DNA of 64,000 nt from Harmothoe impar. Taxonomy: Eukaryota; Annelida; Polychaeta; Phyllodocida; Polynoidae. The stretch is from positions 68,437,534 to 68,501,533 of the forward strand of contig OX381719.1 of NCBI GenBank assembly GCA_947462335.1, in the 5' to 3' direction. The notes beneath the pieces were generated by a model, which saw only the letters and a list, made by a program, of their open reading frames with translations, made no database searches and was not told where the DNA came from. Positions 1 through 10,886 of the stretch are shown here, in pieces; the first letter of the stretch is position 1, and every line of letters begins with the position of its first letter. A program made the translations under genes and the position numbers.

Positions 1-311
1 ATATGCTGTCAAAACATCATCAAGAATGTAAAGAGAAACAGACCTATACCCACAGACATTGAATCCGACATCTCCTCATTAGGACCCAATTCAGATTGGA
101 TGCCTATGCCATCAACGTCAGCATCAACATCAAACAACCATGATGAGAACAATACCATCCCAAAAACTGTTATAAATGACCGGTATAACCCGAACAAAGA
201 AAGACAAATAGCTATTGATGCCATAGATAGCTGTAAAGTGGACTACAAGATCTATGGTGAAGATCCCTTAACGCGCAAAGAGGAAGCTATGGAAATTGAT
301 TATGAACCATG
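1..311 (+). CDS. Partial coding exon, C-terminal region of an unknown, possibly membrane, protein
   Basis: The frame is open from the first base, so the exon is cut by the window edge. It starts with a Cys-Cys and a basic stretch (ICCQNIIKNVKRNR), which would suit the inner side of a membrane segment lying just outside the window, followed by a Ser/Asn-rich and an acidic/basic tail. The exon ends at a good 5' splice site (CATG|GTAGGT, intron starting at 312) in phase 2; reading on would hit TAG two bases later. It joins in frame to 586-1120. Known: many LTR-element envelope genes end in such a tail. Inferred: because an LTR element's accessory gene and 3' LTR follow, this could be the end of that element's env. 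It could equally be a host receptor tail. I do not recognise the family. Confidence 0.5.
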
Positions 312-352
312 GTAGGTAGTTAGAGGGTCATATCTATAATAACAACCTATGC

Positions 353-353
<1 letters not shown>

Positions 354-431
<78 letters not shown>

Positions 432-432
432 T
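354..432. repeat. (TG)n microsatellite in an intron
   Basis: About 38 TG units with a few TTTG interruptions lie in the 274-bp intron between the two partial exons at 1-311 and 586-1120. Confidence 0.95.
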
Positions 433-585
433 GATTTAACTATGCATACTTTGATAAAGATAATAATAATGATAATAATGATGATAAATATACTATTGGT
501 GAAATCATATCTAGAGATGGAGTAATAATAGCTGTTGTAACAATATATACAAGTAATATACCATATTATATATCATCTATTTCAG

Positions 586-1120
586 CATTGGTCTCGAACC
601 TCAGAGGAGGGGCAAGGTTCCAGAAAGACCTCCTCCTCCTAGACATGGATCATCACTTGTAGTGGATGTACAGACTATACCTAATGCAGCAGAGCATAAC
701 TCACAGGACCCATCTTTATTGCCCTCTCCTAGAAAGACGTGTACGCCGCAACTACATTCACCACCACCATCACCACCGCCACCTCCCCCTCCTCTACTGC
801 CACAGCCCCCTCCCCCTCCCCCTCCACCGCCCCCTCCCCCACCACCATCGCTACCTGTGTTACAACCCTCTGAACCACCACTACCACCCACAGTACCGAC
901 CACCCAATACACGGCCCCCTCTGTACCCCTCTCTGACCAAATGTCTATACATTATGTGTCTTTAGAGTGTCTACAATATAACCACAATACCGGCACTGTT
1001 ATACCAGTAGACCAGTTACCACCATTACCCCCTTCACCACCAACACCTCCTAGGAGATGTAAAAGGAAAATAACAATGTGCCATTCAGGATCACCAGCAA
1101 AACTATCAAAATATGAATGA
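586..1120 (+). CDS. Terminal coding exon, polyproline-rich C-terminus
   Basis: The exon follows a clear 3' splice site (ATCTATTTCAG|C) and continues the frame of the exon at 1-311 (phase 2 to phase 2), running open to TGA at 1118-1120. About 178 residues are encoded. The middle is dominated by proline runs, with long P stretches between about 760 and 860, the type of sequence bound by SH3, WW and EVH1 domains. The end is basic (RRCKRK) then polar. Known: proline-rich cytoplasmic tails recruit adaptor or budding machinery. Inferred: a cytoplasmic tail. The matching splice phase and the open frame across the junction make this a real gene end. The reverse strand also has a Gly-rich open frame here, which is only the complement of the CCN codons. 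Confidence 0.55.
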
Positions 1121-1313
1121 TCATAATACCATTGGTAGTAACACTCCAATGCTACCTGTGTAATACATTGAACTAGGCATACAACCTATAAGTAAGGATA
1201 GAAACACTGATGGTGATTATGCATTAGATAGTTATGTAATCATAGGTTGATCGGATACACTCGATTTCATTGGTTGTTAAAGACTTACTAAAAATATATG
1301 ATATATGATATAT

Positions 1314-1320
1314 GATAGAC

Positions 1321-1376
<56 letters not shown>
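1314..1376. repeat. (GATA)n microsatellite
   Basis: About 14 uninterrupted GATA units, preceded by degenerate ATATGATA units. Confidence 0.95.
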
Positions 1377-1377
<1 letters not shown>

Positions 1378-1886
1378 CTTAGGTAATAGTCATACTATAT
1401 ACAAACCTTTGAGTGATTCAATAGATCTATAGATATTGCGGGTTATTAGACCTATTATGATGTGGTGATTAGAATATTAGTATAACGCTTAGTATGATTC
1501 AGTATGTTATCTGAACTCATTGATTATATTTGTGAGTATATATAGTATGTATTATACTACATTAAACCCTGTATTAAACTATATATCGTTATTAATTGTG
1601 CTGATTATATACTATTATTGTTTAATAGATGATATTACTATTACTACTACAACTACTACTAGTATATTGCGTTATATTTGTAATAAAAATAAACAACATA
1701 TTGACATATGGTTATCATCCTCGTTTTTAATAGATCTATCATATTGATATACTATAGTAAACATAATGATTCTATCTATATAACATGAGTAATGATGGTT
1801 TGTAACTTTTTAATGTTTAGACAGTCTAACAGATGGCGCCAGTGAGGTTTTAATTTCCCCACAGATGGCCTTGGTGTTTAGCGGTG

Positions 1887-2135
1887 GTTCTAATCCTCTA
1901 GATGAATGGAATGGTATACAGTATAGAAGTGTATACATTTAATCTATATGTTGTGTATACAATGAAATGATTTAGGTTAATCCTTGAGCAGGCATATGCT
2001 ATGTATACAATAAGTGCTAATCCTCTAGATGGGTGGAATGGTATACAGTATAGAGGTGTATACATGTAATCTATATGCTGTATACACAATGAAGGGGTTT
2101 AGATTAATCCTTGAGCAGGCATACATGGTATACCA
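1887..2135. repeat. Two-copy direct tandem repeat, period 127 bp
   Basis: TAATCCTCTAGATG at 1891 recurs at 2018. The copies share GGAATGGTATACAGTATAG, a GTATACA-rich core and TTGAGCAGGCATA, and differ at several positions. It lies just upstream of the zinc-finger ORF. Confidence 0.85.
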
Positions 2136-2193
2136 TATTACATTTACTCCAAAATAAAGGGGTCACCACGGTCCACTGCGTCTGGCCCATAGC

Positions 2194-3291
2194 GTGACAT
2201 GGCCTACACCTGTATGCCTACTACTCGCAGAAAGCAGGGCCAATCGACGTCTCCGTGCTAAGGCAGCGCATGTTCGTCTGAACCTCAGTCTCGGTGATGA
2301 TGAGCGGAGGAACCTGAGCCTTTCTGACCTAGTTCAGGAAAATGGCAAAATGGCTCTTTCGCCGTCTCACACGGCAGAAGGTTCAGATGACGAAGACTGG
2401 TTGTCTGGTGATAACCATCCAATTGACTGGTACCTAGTGTACATCAGGGCAGTGTTGGATGGGCATAAACCAAACATCCATAAGTCATGCCACACCAAGC
2501 TGAGATATGCTTGGAGGAACTACGTGCCAGGGGATCCCTGTCCGTATGTTCGCTGCCAGCGCCTGAAAGGGACAGCTACTGCAGCAAAACGGTGGCCAGA
2601 CTTGCTTAAGTTTGCCCGTCATCTCGTAGAGAAGCACATGAATGTGCGACCCTACGTGTACTGCGTGCGCGGGAGTTCGTCGACCTCCTGCCCAGAGTAC
2701 ACTGACGGCGAGCTGTTCTGTTGCCAACGGAGGGCGGATCTGGTAAGGCATCTGTGTGACAATAAGGGCGTTCACAAGCGCACTATTAGTCATGCAGTTG
2801 AGGCGACACTGAAGGTCTGGGGAGCCCACAAACGTGTAGGTAATCTATACTTTAAGTGGCGCACTAACATGCTTAAACAGTGGAATTACCTCACGGAACC
2901 TGACTGGCAGAGATTGTGTAAGGGCGCCAAGTGCGAACAAACCGATCTCGGGCCGGACACGGAAATTCCGATGCCCACTGTGAAAAAGGGTACCCCCCCT
3001 AAGAAAGATCTAAAAAGGGGCCGCCAGTCATCCAAGGATGAGACCAAAGGTGGGCGTGATCGTTCTCGCAGTGAACCTGCGAAGAAACGGGCCGCCACAG
3101 CCACGGTCACATCTGAGGTCGACACTAGTCAAACCGTCGCTACCGTTTCGGTCTCTTTGGTTGCATTGCCCTCTGTTGCTGACCAACTGCCCCGGCAGGA
3201 GAGACAGAAACTGGGTGATGCTTTGGCTATTGTTCAGAACTCATTGGGTGACGAGCAGGCGAGTCAAGTTGCTGCTGACTATGTCAAGTAG
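2194..3291 (+). CDS. Zinc-finger protein, first half, of a retroelement accessory gene
   Basis: The frame is open from 2158. The coordinate start is a GTG and the first in-frame ATG is at 2350, so the true start may be 2350 or a spliced exon (a 3' splice-like CTACTACTCGCAG lies at about 2218-2230). The protein has a Zn-binding pattern: CPYVRC followed by FARHLVEKH (C-x4-C ... H-x4-H), then a second Cys pair with a DLVRHL...H segment. A basic Lys/Arg/Ser-rich stretch, likely a nuclear signal or nucleic-acid binder, comes near the end. The frame stops at TAG 3289-3291 and is then open again in the same frame to 4164. The same two-finger pattern occurs in the minus-strand gene at 42158-43726, so this is a gene family. 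Role unknown; a nucleic-acid-binding accessory protein of an LTR element is my inference. Confidence 0.65.
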   Translation: MTWPTPVCLLLAESRANRRLRAKAAHVRLNLSLGDDERRNLSLSDLVQENGKMALSPSHTAEGSDDEDWLSGDNHPIDWYLVYIRAVLDGHKPNIHKSCHTKLRYAWRNYVPGDPCPYVRCQRLKGTATAAKRWPDLLKFARHLVEKHMNVRPYVYCVRGSSSTSCPEYTDGELFCCQRRADLVRHLCDNKGVHKRTISHAVEATLKVWGAHKRVGNLYFKWRTNMLKQWNYLTEPDWQRLCKGAKCEQTDLGPDTEIPMPTVKKGTPPKKDLKRGRQSSKDETKGGRDRSRSEPAKKRAATATVTSEVDTSQTVATVSVSLVALPSVADQLPRQERQKLGDALAIVQNSLGDEQASQVAADYVK

Positions 3292-4164
3292 TACAAGTGG
3301 AGCCAAAAGCAAAAGAAAGCTTTGGCTGCACAGGAGGGTTCCTCACCTGTCAGTGATGCTGATCAGGTAGAGGCACAACAGCCGGATGGGGCGTCAGCCC
3401 AGCCGACTGCTCCACCACAGCACGGAGCAACCTCTGACCCCGTAAGGGATGACGAGGTGACTCCAGAGCCTGAGCACAGGGCTGTTGACGATGGGCTAGC
3501 AGGGTTACCTGTGTTGCCCGGAGACAGGCCTGCCTTCGACACTGGATTCTCTGACACTCTAGTCCCCGGATTTGAGCGTTACAGAGAAAAGATGGCTGAA
3601 AATGCAAGTAAGCTACTCCAGTTTCAGGTCTCTTTCTTGGAGAAGTCCTACTTTGAGCAGTACAAGTTGCTCAGAGCACAGGCTATCCGAGAGGGAGAAG
3701 CTTGGCTCGCTGACCGAACCAGAGTCCTCGCCGAGCGTGGGGCCAATCTGGAGCAAGATCATGCCCTCTGGAGGGCTACGATGGAGCAGCTCGAATCAAG
3801 GTTGACAACTTGCGACGCCAAGTTCTTCCGGCAATTCGGGCTGAAACTGACCGAGTGGGAGAGAACTGGTTTTCCAGATCTCAAGTCTAGGTTGGGGCTT
3901 GCCGTAAGGCCTGCCCCTCCAGTGACCCCAGTACTGTCAGTACACCCACCCAGGTATGAGATGCCGTTCTCGTTCATGGCACACTCTACCCAGGTGGTCA
4001 GCGGAGGGGAGCCTACTGTTGCGCCGAGTACATCCTCGGAGGCGACAGGTGGACCCCTTCCTCTCCAGGTGGAGGCTACTGTGGTTTGCGCCACGGAGGC
4101 CCCTCCTGGAGGAAGTCCTGATGGGGAAGAAAAGCCATCTGGTGGTGTCCCTATGGACACCTAA
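3292..4164 (+). CDS. Coiled-coil/proline-rich second half of the zinc-finger accessory gene
   Basis: This frame is the direct continuation of the zinc-finger ORF after a single in-frame TAG; there is no other stop until TAA at 4162-4164. It encodes a Pro/Ala/Glu-rich linker, then about 90 residues of helical, heptad-like sequence (from GFERYREKMAENASK to MEQLESRL), then a Pro/Ser/Thr/Gly-rich tail. The minus-strand homologue at 7173-8699 has the same order: coiled coil, then low-complexity tail. The TAG may be a nonsense mutation or a readthrough point. Because the related gene is also split between its two halves, by a frame change, recoding is possible but not shown. Confidence 0.6.
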   Translation, partial: YKWSQKQKKALAAQEGSSPVSDADQVEAQQPDGASAQPTAPPQHGATSDPVRDDEVTPEPEHRAVDDGLAGLPVLPGDRPAFDTGFSDTLVPGFERYREKMAENASKLLQFQVSFLEKSYFEQYKLLRAQAIREGEAWLADRTRVLAERGANLEQDHALWRATMEQLESRLTTCDAKFFRQFGLKLTEWERTGFPDLKSRLGLAVRPAPPVTPVLSVHPPRYEMPFSFMAHSTQVVSGGEPTVAPSTSSEATGGPLPLQVEATVVCATEAPPGGSPDGEEKPSGGVPMDT

Positions 4165-5095
4165 GGATGGTCCCCTGTCAGGCCCTCTGGGGTGCACTGT
4201 TCCGCCCCTCGGAGGTAAAACTAAACCACGACGCAGCAACACGCCCCTGGACAACCGAAGCAGACCGACGGTGCTGTCGTGACTTAACCGAGTCTCTACT
4301 GCCACCAAACCGGAAGCAGCTTGATGTCTTCAACAGTGGTTTACACCTAAACCACAACCGTCGGTTCTCTACTACTGTCCAGGGCTCCTGATCCTGTGGT
4401 CACTAGATATTATTGTGACCTATAAACTATTATATGGATCTTCCTCCTGTGATACTTATTTATAGGGAGGCACGGACCTACCTTTTTATATTTATATTTC
4501 ACAAGAGATGGAAGCACTATACGGGTGCTGGACTCTATCCATCTCTACCACCATAAACTGCTAGGTACTGGAGTACCGACCCTAATAAGGATGACGATCT
4601 ATCCCACCTTATTTAGGATATGCTATTATGGATTTTTATATATAAACTTTTCTACGCCAAAGGAAGTGGGAACTACTATAGTTCCATCTATAAAACTTTT
4701 CTTCGCCAAAGGAAGTGAGAACTATTATAGTTCTATTATTTATATATAAGGACACTAACTCCACATGAATTCGCACCATTGCTGAATGTAGTAGGTGATG
4801 TGTTGAGTTTCCAAGGTGGTTATTGGTGCCTTGAGTATTAACTGATACTAGTCTAGGACTATCAGTTGGACAGTTTTTATATCATGTGCCTACGGGACTG
4901 TGGTTTGATACCAAAGACTATACTGTTGATATAAACTGTTATGTACATGTTAACTTGTATGTTCATGTATGTATGCCTTTTTTTACTATGAGTAGAAATG
5001 TTACTTGTTGATAAATAGATATACGTGGTGTATAATGTATCCAAGAGGTATTATTATTATAAAACCAACCCTTCCTACATTCTTGAGGGGGGTAG
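4165..5095 (+). other. 3' non-coding region and polypurine tract of the left LTR element
   Basis: No gene. A direct repeat of about 50 bp lies at about 4645-4745 (CGCCAAAGGAAGTGRGAACTA twice, each followed by a small GAACTAnTATAGTTC palindrome). The stretch ends in a purine tract GAGGGGGGTAG immediately before the LTR, the expected plus-strand primer site of an LTR element. Confidence 0.65.
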
Positions 5096-5616
5096 TGTAA
5101 CGGGTTGACTATAAGTCTAACTGTTATCGTTGTATATCTATTGTATGTTGTATGATGTAAAACAACACGGTTCTATTGTGTAAAATAACTGTTTTATTCA
5201 TCTAACTAGTGTCGTCGGTTCGTTACATACACCGACTCCTCTAGTTCGGTTATATACGGTAGTGTACCGGTACCACCTTCGGTTACCGTCGGTAGTTGTT
5301 ACATAATCATTCTACATAACTAAACCTAACAGGTGGCGCTGCTAGTACGGTCACGTGGCCTACGCAGCGCTGTATATAAGGTGGCTACTTCTCCATTGGA
5401 AGTCAGTCAGGTTTGGGACTGTCGTGACATGACCACCCTGTGCTCACGGGCTTAACTCTACGCTGTAGGGTTGCCCACTGTATTATATATCTGTTTTGAT
5501 CTTGTATATCCGCTGGTTATACTTGTACTATAATACACAAGAGTTTCCTTTATAATAAAGTCGCCGTATATTAAAGTCTAATTTACCTTGTCTGGTTTTT
5601 GTACTCAAGTGTTACA
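5096..5616 (+). repeat. LTR (3' LTR of the left element)
   Basis: 521 bp bounded by TGTAAC...GTTACA. It contains a TATA-like TGTATATAAGG at about 5371 and a polyadenylation signal AATAAAG near 5562, both in plus orientation, and is preceded by a purine tract. No tRNA-type primer site (TGG...) follows it, so it reads as a 3' or solo LTR. It shares TATATAAG and a GGAAGNCAGTCAG block, and the same purine tract, with the LTR at 45026-45578, but the two are not copies of one another. Confidence 0.75.
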
Positions 5617-6944
5617 TACGTAGTAAGAGACCAACTACACTACCTTGATATAATGACAAATTTTATCTCCAAGCAACCCAAAAAACATATTGTCTCCAAA
5701 CATATACATAGTGGAGACAAGCGTAACTCTTTCTACTAGAACAACTTATATATTTTCTTGAGTATTATAGATATGTTTCCTTGTCTTCATCCTCTTTGAT
5801 ATTAACGTCAATCATATCAATCATCAGGATCCAGTTACACAATAATCGAGTATCATCCTTCAATAACAGTCATGATTTCTGGGACTAAGAGGATAAACTT
5901 CACACAGCCAATCAAGCCCTATAAAACAAACTTGACCATATATCATAAAAAAATATATAAAACCTTTAAGACATACTACCGTATACTAACCATGTTTTAT
6001 CGAAAACGATTTGTTACAACAGGTATCGTATACATACAGATCAATATGAACACTTCTCCTTAAAAGTTACCAATTTTTCATATGAGACATATTGGAAACA
6101 AAAAAGGTGGCAAGCGTCTGACTTATAGTAAACCTTGACCCAACCCGTCCATTTGAATAGACTCACTCGCTTTACGTGCCAGAGTAAGGTTTGATAGGTC
6201 AATATTTTTGGAATAAATGTACATGTAGCGTAGATCCGGTAAATGCAGTTTTGATCAAATCAAGGACCTCAAAACCTTATGCAAATCATAGTCACATAGG
6301 TGTCCTTCTTGATGTAACCTACATAATAACACAAGTGGCATTCTCCATATGGAAATGCTAAGGCAACAGATCAAGTGTCATGGCAACATACTTCAACCTT
6401 TAGGGAGAATTTTTCACCACACACAAGTTTACAGATCAAAAAGTAGCAAGCTGAAAAATAGAATGATCCAGCCCCTCACTTGATACCTTCCTTCTGAAAG
6501 TAATCAACGAGGACCTACGGATCTCCATAACAACTTACTCAATCTTTCATCATCAGTACTTGAACAAATTTCACGTCTTTCAGGCTCATTGATATGTCAT
6601 TACCATTGATCCACACATAGTACGAATGCAGTCAAGTAACCTTCCACTTTAGTAGGTATCATCAGGATCCAGTCCCTTATACTTTTACTATTGGACGGTT
6701 AATTCAGAGTATCACAATCGGCATACAATAATCATACCTATAGCACATGTCATCAAATCAAACAGAACCCGTTTTACAAATACTGTCTTATGGCAATAGA
6801 ACACTCTTTGGTGATAGTTTTAATAGTTTTCATATGTCAACAACTGCAAAACCCAGATGAAAGGTAATATGGTATCATATCAAAGTCTTTTCATAAATAG
6901 GTGATGATGATCCATTTTAAGCAGTTCTCTTCATCTCAGTCCTT

Positions 6945-7008
<64 letters not shown>

Positions 7009-7172
7009 GCCATCTTGTGACCCATAGTTTATGGTTTTTAAAGCATCATACGGTCAGTGGTGCACTAATAGCTCCACTATTGCAAAAGTTCAACCTTGAT
7101 GACGACACATGGTAGAGGTCCTATACATGCTGCAAACTGGGAATGTTTTTATGACTCGCCACTCAGCAAAAG
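5617..7172. other. AT-rich stretch without a recognised gene
   Basis: I see no supported coding frame, RNA gene or LTR. An (AT)n microsatellite occupies about 6950-7008. In minus-strand direction this is the sequence downstream of the stop codon of the gene ending at 7173. Confidence 0.5.
6950..7008. repeat. (AT)n microsatellite
   Basis: About 28 AT/TA units with two C or G interruptions. Confidence 0.95.
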
Positions 7173-8699
7173 TTATTCATTTCTGGACACTGGCGACGTG
7201 CACTCACTAGATCGGTTGCCACTCATCTCAATGGAAACGTCCATCTCAGACCCCAGATGCAGAGCGTCAGGGTTGAGAAAATGCACCTGCGTACTCATAG
7301 GTACACTCGCCATGGATATAGGAATGTCCAAGGTCGATGGACGATGGTTCCCAGACACAGAACCAGTCGTCACAGGTAGGTCCACTGGAGGATCCACCAT
7401 CATGGATTGTTCAAGTTTGTTTTCAGGAGCCGTAAGCAACTGAGAGTCACAGACAGCCAGACGGAAGTCAACTTCTTCAATTGCATCGTTCAGCTCCATT
7501 AGTATCTGGACTGCCTCTCTAGTCTCACTTTCCGTTATCTGGTAAGGTGACTGACAAGAGGTGGCGTCGAGTACTGGTGTCGAGACAGGTGCCGAGCCGG
7601 GCGACTCTGTCTGCAGTTCATTCACCACCATCCTTGCAAGAGTGGACACCCCAGCGGGAGTATCCATAGTCTCAAGGGAAGACACGGTTGTGTCCACCCC
7701 CATTGCAGTATACTGCATCGTCTTAGCAACAGACGACACAGCAGTGGACGACACAGCAATGGACGTCACAGCAACAGGTGTCACAGGAACAGACGTCACA
7801 GCGACAGGTGTCACAGGAACAGACGTCACAGGAACGGACGTCTTAGGAACAGACGTCACAGGAACAGACGTCACAGGAACGGACGTCTTAGGAACAGACG
7901 TCACAGGAACCGACTCCAATGACCCAGAGGCCATGGAGGAGGCAGCCACGTAACTGCAGTCAGCTAGATGCATCACGTCCTTTGCAGGTGAAGGAGGAGG
8001 ACTCCAAGGGATGTTACCAGCCCTAGAGTCAGCTCCCATCCTTTGTGCGTATGCATCACCGTCAAATCCTAAGGGAAGAGGGGCAGAACCCCGTTCAACC
8101 CTATACACACTCTCGTCGTACCAACTTGACAATGGGATTTCATAGCAGTCTTCGAAAAACTCAGCCAACTCTTCATAAAAGTCATCGTTCTGCTGAGCTT
8201 CCTTTTTAAAGCTAGAAAATTTCTTAGTCAGACCACCAATTTCGTGTTCCAATTTAGAAATTACTTTAGTTTTCAGACTATTTTCAGTCTGGGCAGCAGT
8301 CAGTTTATGTCCAGTGGCACTGGCCATATCCTTACTGCGATCCAGCTTGACTTTGAGATCATCAATTAAAAATTGACTTTCCATACGAGATTTTTCAATG
8401 GTCAATTTCAAATCGTCTACAATTTTGCTAGTAGTTGCTACCATGTCATCCCGTTGTCCCAACTCTCGTTTGAGGGCTTCATTCTCCTCAGTCATCCTGG
8501 CCATTTTAGACAGGAGTTCTGCTTTTGCAGTCTCCACTTTCTCCAACTCAGCCAAGCGACTTTCTTTTACCAATTGCTCAGCTTGAGCCCTAGCTCCTTG
8601 CAGAGCTAGTTGACAAGCAAGATCCAGTGTGTCAAATGAACTCTTGAGTCCAGTGACATACTGTTCTTTTAGAAGATTCCTGATACTAATATTCTCAGG
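7173..8699 (-). CDS. Coiled-coil/repeat C-terminal half of the interrupted minus-strand gene
   Basis: The frame is open on the minus strand from the insertion point at 8699 to the stop at 7173; a start codon is not needed because this half continues from 41532. It encodes about 150 residues of predicted coiled coil (LAELEKVETAKAELLSKMA and similar Lys/Glu/Leu heptads), an acidic segment with DDFYEELAEFFEDCYEI, then about 10 tandem VPVTS/VPKTS/VAVTS pentapeptides (about 7735-7915), and a Ser/Thr/Pro-rich tail. The order coiled coil then low-complexity tail matches the plus-strand relative at 3292-4164. The coding sequence is broken by the palindromic element, flanked here by one copy of the 6-bp duplication (8700-8705). 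The gene is therefore dead as it stands, although its frame is intact up to the break. Confidence 0.7.
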   Translation of the reverse strand, partial: PENISIRNLLKEQYVTGLKSSFDTLDLACQLALQGARAQAEQLVKESRLAELEKVETAKAELLSKMARMTEENEALKRELGQRDDMVATTSKIVDDLKLTIEKSRMESQFLIDDLKVKLDRSKDMASATGHKLTAAQTENSLKTKVISKLEHEIGGLTKKFSSFKKEAQQNDDFYEELAEFFEDCYEIPLSSWYDESVYRVERGSAPLPLGFDGDAYAQRMGADSRAGNIPWSPPPSPAKDVMHLADCSYVAASSMASGSLESVPVTSVPKTSVPVTSVPVTSVPKTSVPVTSVPVTPVAVTSVPVTPVAVTSIAVSSTAVSSVAKTMQYTAMGVDTTVSSLETMDTPAGVSTLARMVVNELQTESPGSAPVSTPVLDATSCQSPYQITESETREAVQILMELNDAIEEVDFRLAVCDSQLLTAPENKLEQSMMVDPPVDLPVTTGSVSGNHRPSTLDIPISMASVPMSTQVHFLNPDALHLGSEMDVSIEMSGNRSSECTSPVSRNE

Positions 8700-8705
8700 G
8701 TGATC
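8700..8705. repeat. Left target-site duplication (GTGATC) of the palindromic element
   Basis: GTGATC at 8700-8705 matches GTGATC at 41526-41531. Between them the element starts AGTAGTAT and ends ATACTACT. Confidence 0.85.
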
Positions 8706-8759
8706 AGTAGTATAGTATGTATCGGAACGGGACTATAGTTAAGTACTGTTTATTACTCA

Positions 8760-9065
8760 ATCGACCTGCAGCCAATCAGAGGCCTCCATTTGGTCACGTG
8801 ACCGGAAGTGACCTACTTAGGGGATTAGTGGTGCATTCTGGGTGACCTACTGACCTACTTAGAAGCTCTCAGCCAATCAGAGGCCGGCATTCTGGTAACC
8901 ATGGTAACGTGACCTACTTACGTCACGTGACCTACTTAGGCTCAGCCAATCAGAAGCCGGCATTCTGGTAACTAGGGTAACGTGACCTACTTAGGGTTTG
9001 TTTGTAAACAACACCACGTGGCTCTCTTGTTTGTAAACAACACCACGTGACACGTGACTGTAAAC
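8760..9065. promoter_or_regulatory. Array of CCAAT and CACGTG motifs near the end of the left arm
   Basis: CAGCCAATCAGA(G/A)G occurs four times and GTGACCTACTTA about six times. CACGTG boxes are interspersed, and there are two copies of TTGTTTGTAAACAACACCACGTG. These are tandem, degenerate units of about 50-60 bp. CCAAT and E-box motifs are typical of promoters, so this may be a bidirectional promoter or an enhancer. The mirror copy is at about 41165-41470. Function inferred only from motif content. Confidence 0.5.
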
Positions 9066-10886
9066 AAACAATTCGACTTAGTCTGACATTTTCAGCTGTC
9101 GCATGCTGACCTGCTGCTATCATAAGAGAAACAAAAGCCCTAATCATAAGGATTAGCAGGTCATGGGCTTAGAGTGTGTATAGAAAAACAACTACAGGTA
9201 GCGTGAACAAAGCGACCCCCTCCCTTTCTGTCACTCTGTCTGTGACTAGAGGGCGCGCGTGTGGTAAGCGGCTTAAATCTAAAGAAAAAAAATCACCCTC
9301 TCCTGTCGTCAGCAGTCAGCTGGCCGGCGGCTGGAAAATGCGATTAGAGGGATGATGAGCGCGGTTTTTTATATTCAATATATTAGAAGTGTGCTTTGTT
9401 GCTTATATAGTTCATTATGCGTTTAAAATGTTCGCGAGTATCGTAGAAATGTACAAAAATCCTATTGTGGCGCCATCTGACGAAAAGAGCGGAGAACTAT
9501 ACTAGGGTATGGCGAGCTAGACTAGAGCATGTAATCACTAGGCGGCAGAGTGGTCAAAAGACAATCTCGTAGTAGTAGGTCTACTTGGATCTTGAGTAGC
9601 CACCCTTGTGGTTGCAATTACCTAGACTAGTTGACCCTGCCAGCCTGGTCAAGTGAAATTAGTAAGGAGACCGCACATTAACGCGCTCCACAGTCTTTAG
9701 ACAGTTAAGACTATAGTACCGTAGATTCTACTGTGTACTCACACTAACTATTTACAGTGCTACATATTCATACCCGTGTTCTAAGTGTTTTTTTTAGAAA
9801 AAAGCGATCTACTCACCCATTTTTTTTTAGACAAACTCCTATTAGCAGGTAACCCCTGTATAAACCATACTGCAAAGATCTGCTACTTCGAGCGTCTGCC
9901 TCGTGACTGATAGTGTACAACAAGACGAAGTGGGCAGAGGTGAAGTACTGTTCCAAGAAAAATTGAGGCTCTTTATATAGCTGAGAGAGCGGCTAATCCG
10001 GATGTTCTAAGCTTGTTTTCACCTAGAGCCCCACCCTCTTCCAGAGAGGAATCAAATTGCTTTTCACCTGGACCCTTCCACCCCTCATCCATCAGCATGA
10101 AAAGAGGGATAACAAGTGTAACGTGCGCTACATGTATATGGGATTATAGCTGGTGAAGAGATAAAGCCAGGTCAACTGTGTATACAAAGACTACAGGAGG
10201 TGATTAACGACAGGTGTGACGCGCCAGCCCGTGGACGGATTATCTTCTAAGCTGACGCTTATTCAACTAGCCAGCTGCCGTCCGCTCCACTCACCACGGC
10301 AAGAGGAGGTGCTTTTGTTTTACACTTAAGTCGCTTACCACATGTACTCGTCTCTACCTCACAGACAGACACCCTCTCGCTTGCTTCACGACCCCTGTAG
10401 CTTTTTTTGTATACACACTCTAATCTCATAACCCCCTGATCCGTTATACAGGTAACGGGTATTCTCTTTTAAATAGCTGCCAGTCAGCCTGCGGCAGCTG
10501 AAAACGACGGTAAGTAGCTTAGCTCTAGAAGCAAGAAGGCGTATATAAGGAGGCTGACACGTGTATAGGCGCCTTATAAGTCGGCAGGGGGTAAATACTA
10601 GTGAAAAAGGAAGGCAGGTGTGCAGGTAGCTTTCTAACAGACACGTGTGTGCACTAAGCTGCTTAAGTCTAAACCCACCTGCAGTAGTCAGGTAGCATGT
10701 GAAAACTTACTTAACAGATCTCTTAATTGAGTAGAGACTCTGTACTGAGAGAGTCTTTTCAGCCGTTTAAGAGGATTATCTAGGACAGGGTACATAAGGA
10801 GTGAAACGACGCTCTCACCCATCACACTTTCTCGACCCGCCCTTCATCATCGTAGCATCGTCCACTCTACGCTCGCTCAGAATGTT
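9066..10886. repeat. Arm interior with a nested imperfect inverted repeat
   Basis: About 9100-9340 and 10260-10520 are related in opposite orientation: a GTGTGTATA(G/C)AAAAA...CTACAGG...GTGAA block, a CTGTCTGTGA block and GTGGTAAGCG(G/A)CTTAA recur inverted. Each arm of the big palindrome can therefore fold on itself as well. No coding frame is supported here. Confidence 0.55.

Larger units (their letters stand above)
1121..2157. other. Spacer without a recognised gene
   Basis: AT-rich spacer containing a GATA microsatellite (1314-1376) and a two-copy tandem repeat (1887-2135). No coding frame is supported. Confidence 0.6.

Noticed and set aside
601..912. Gly-rich minus-strand protein
   Set aside because: Complement of the proline codons of the plus-strand exon, which has matching splice phase.
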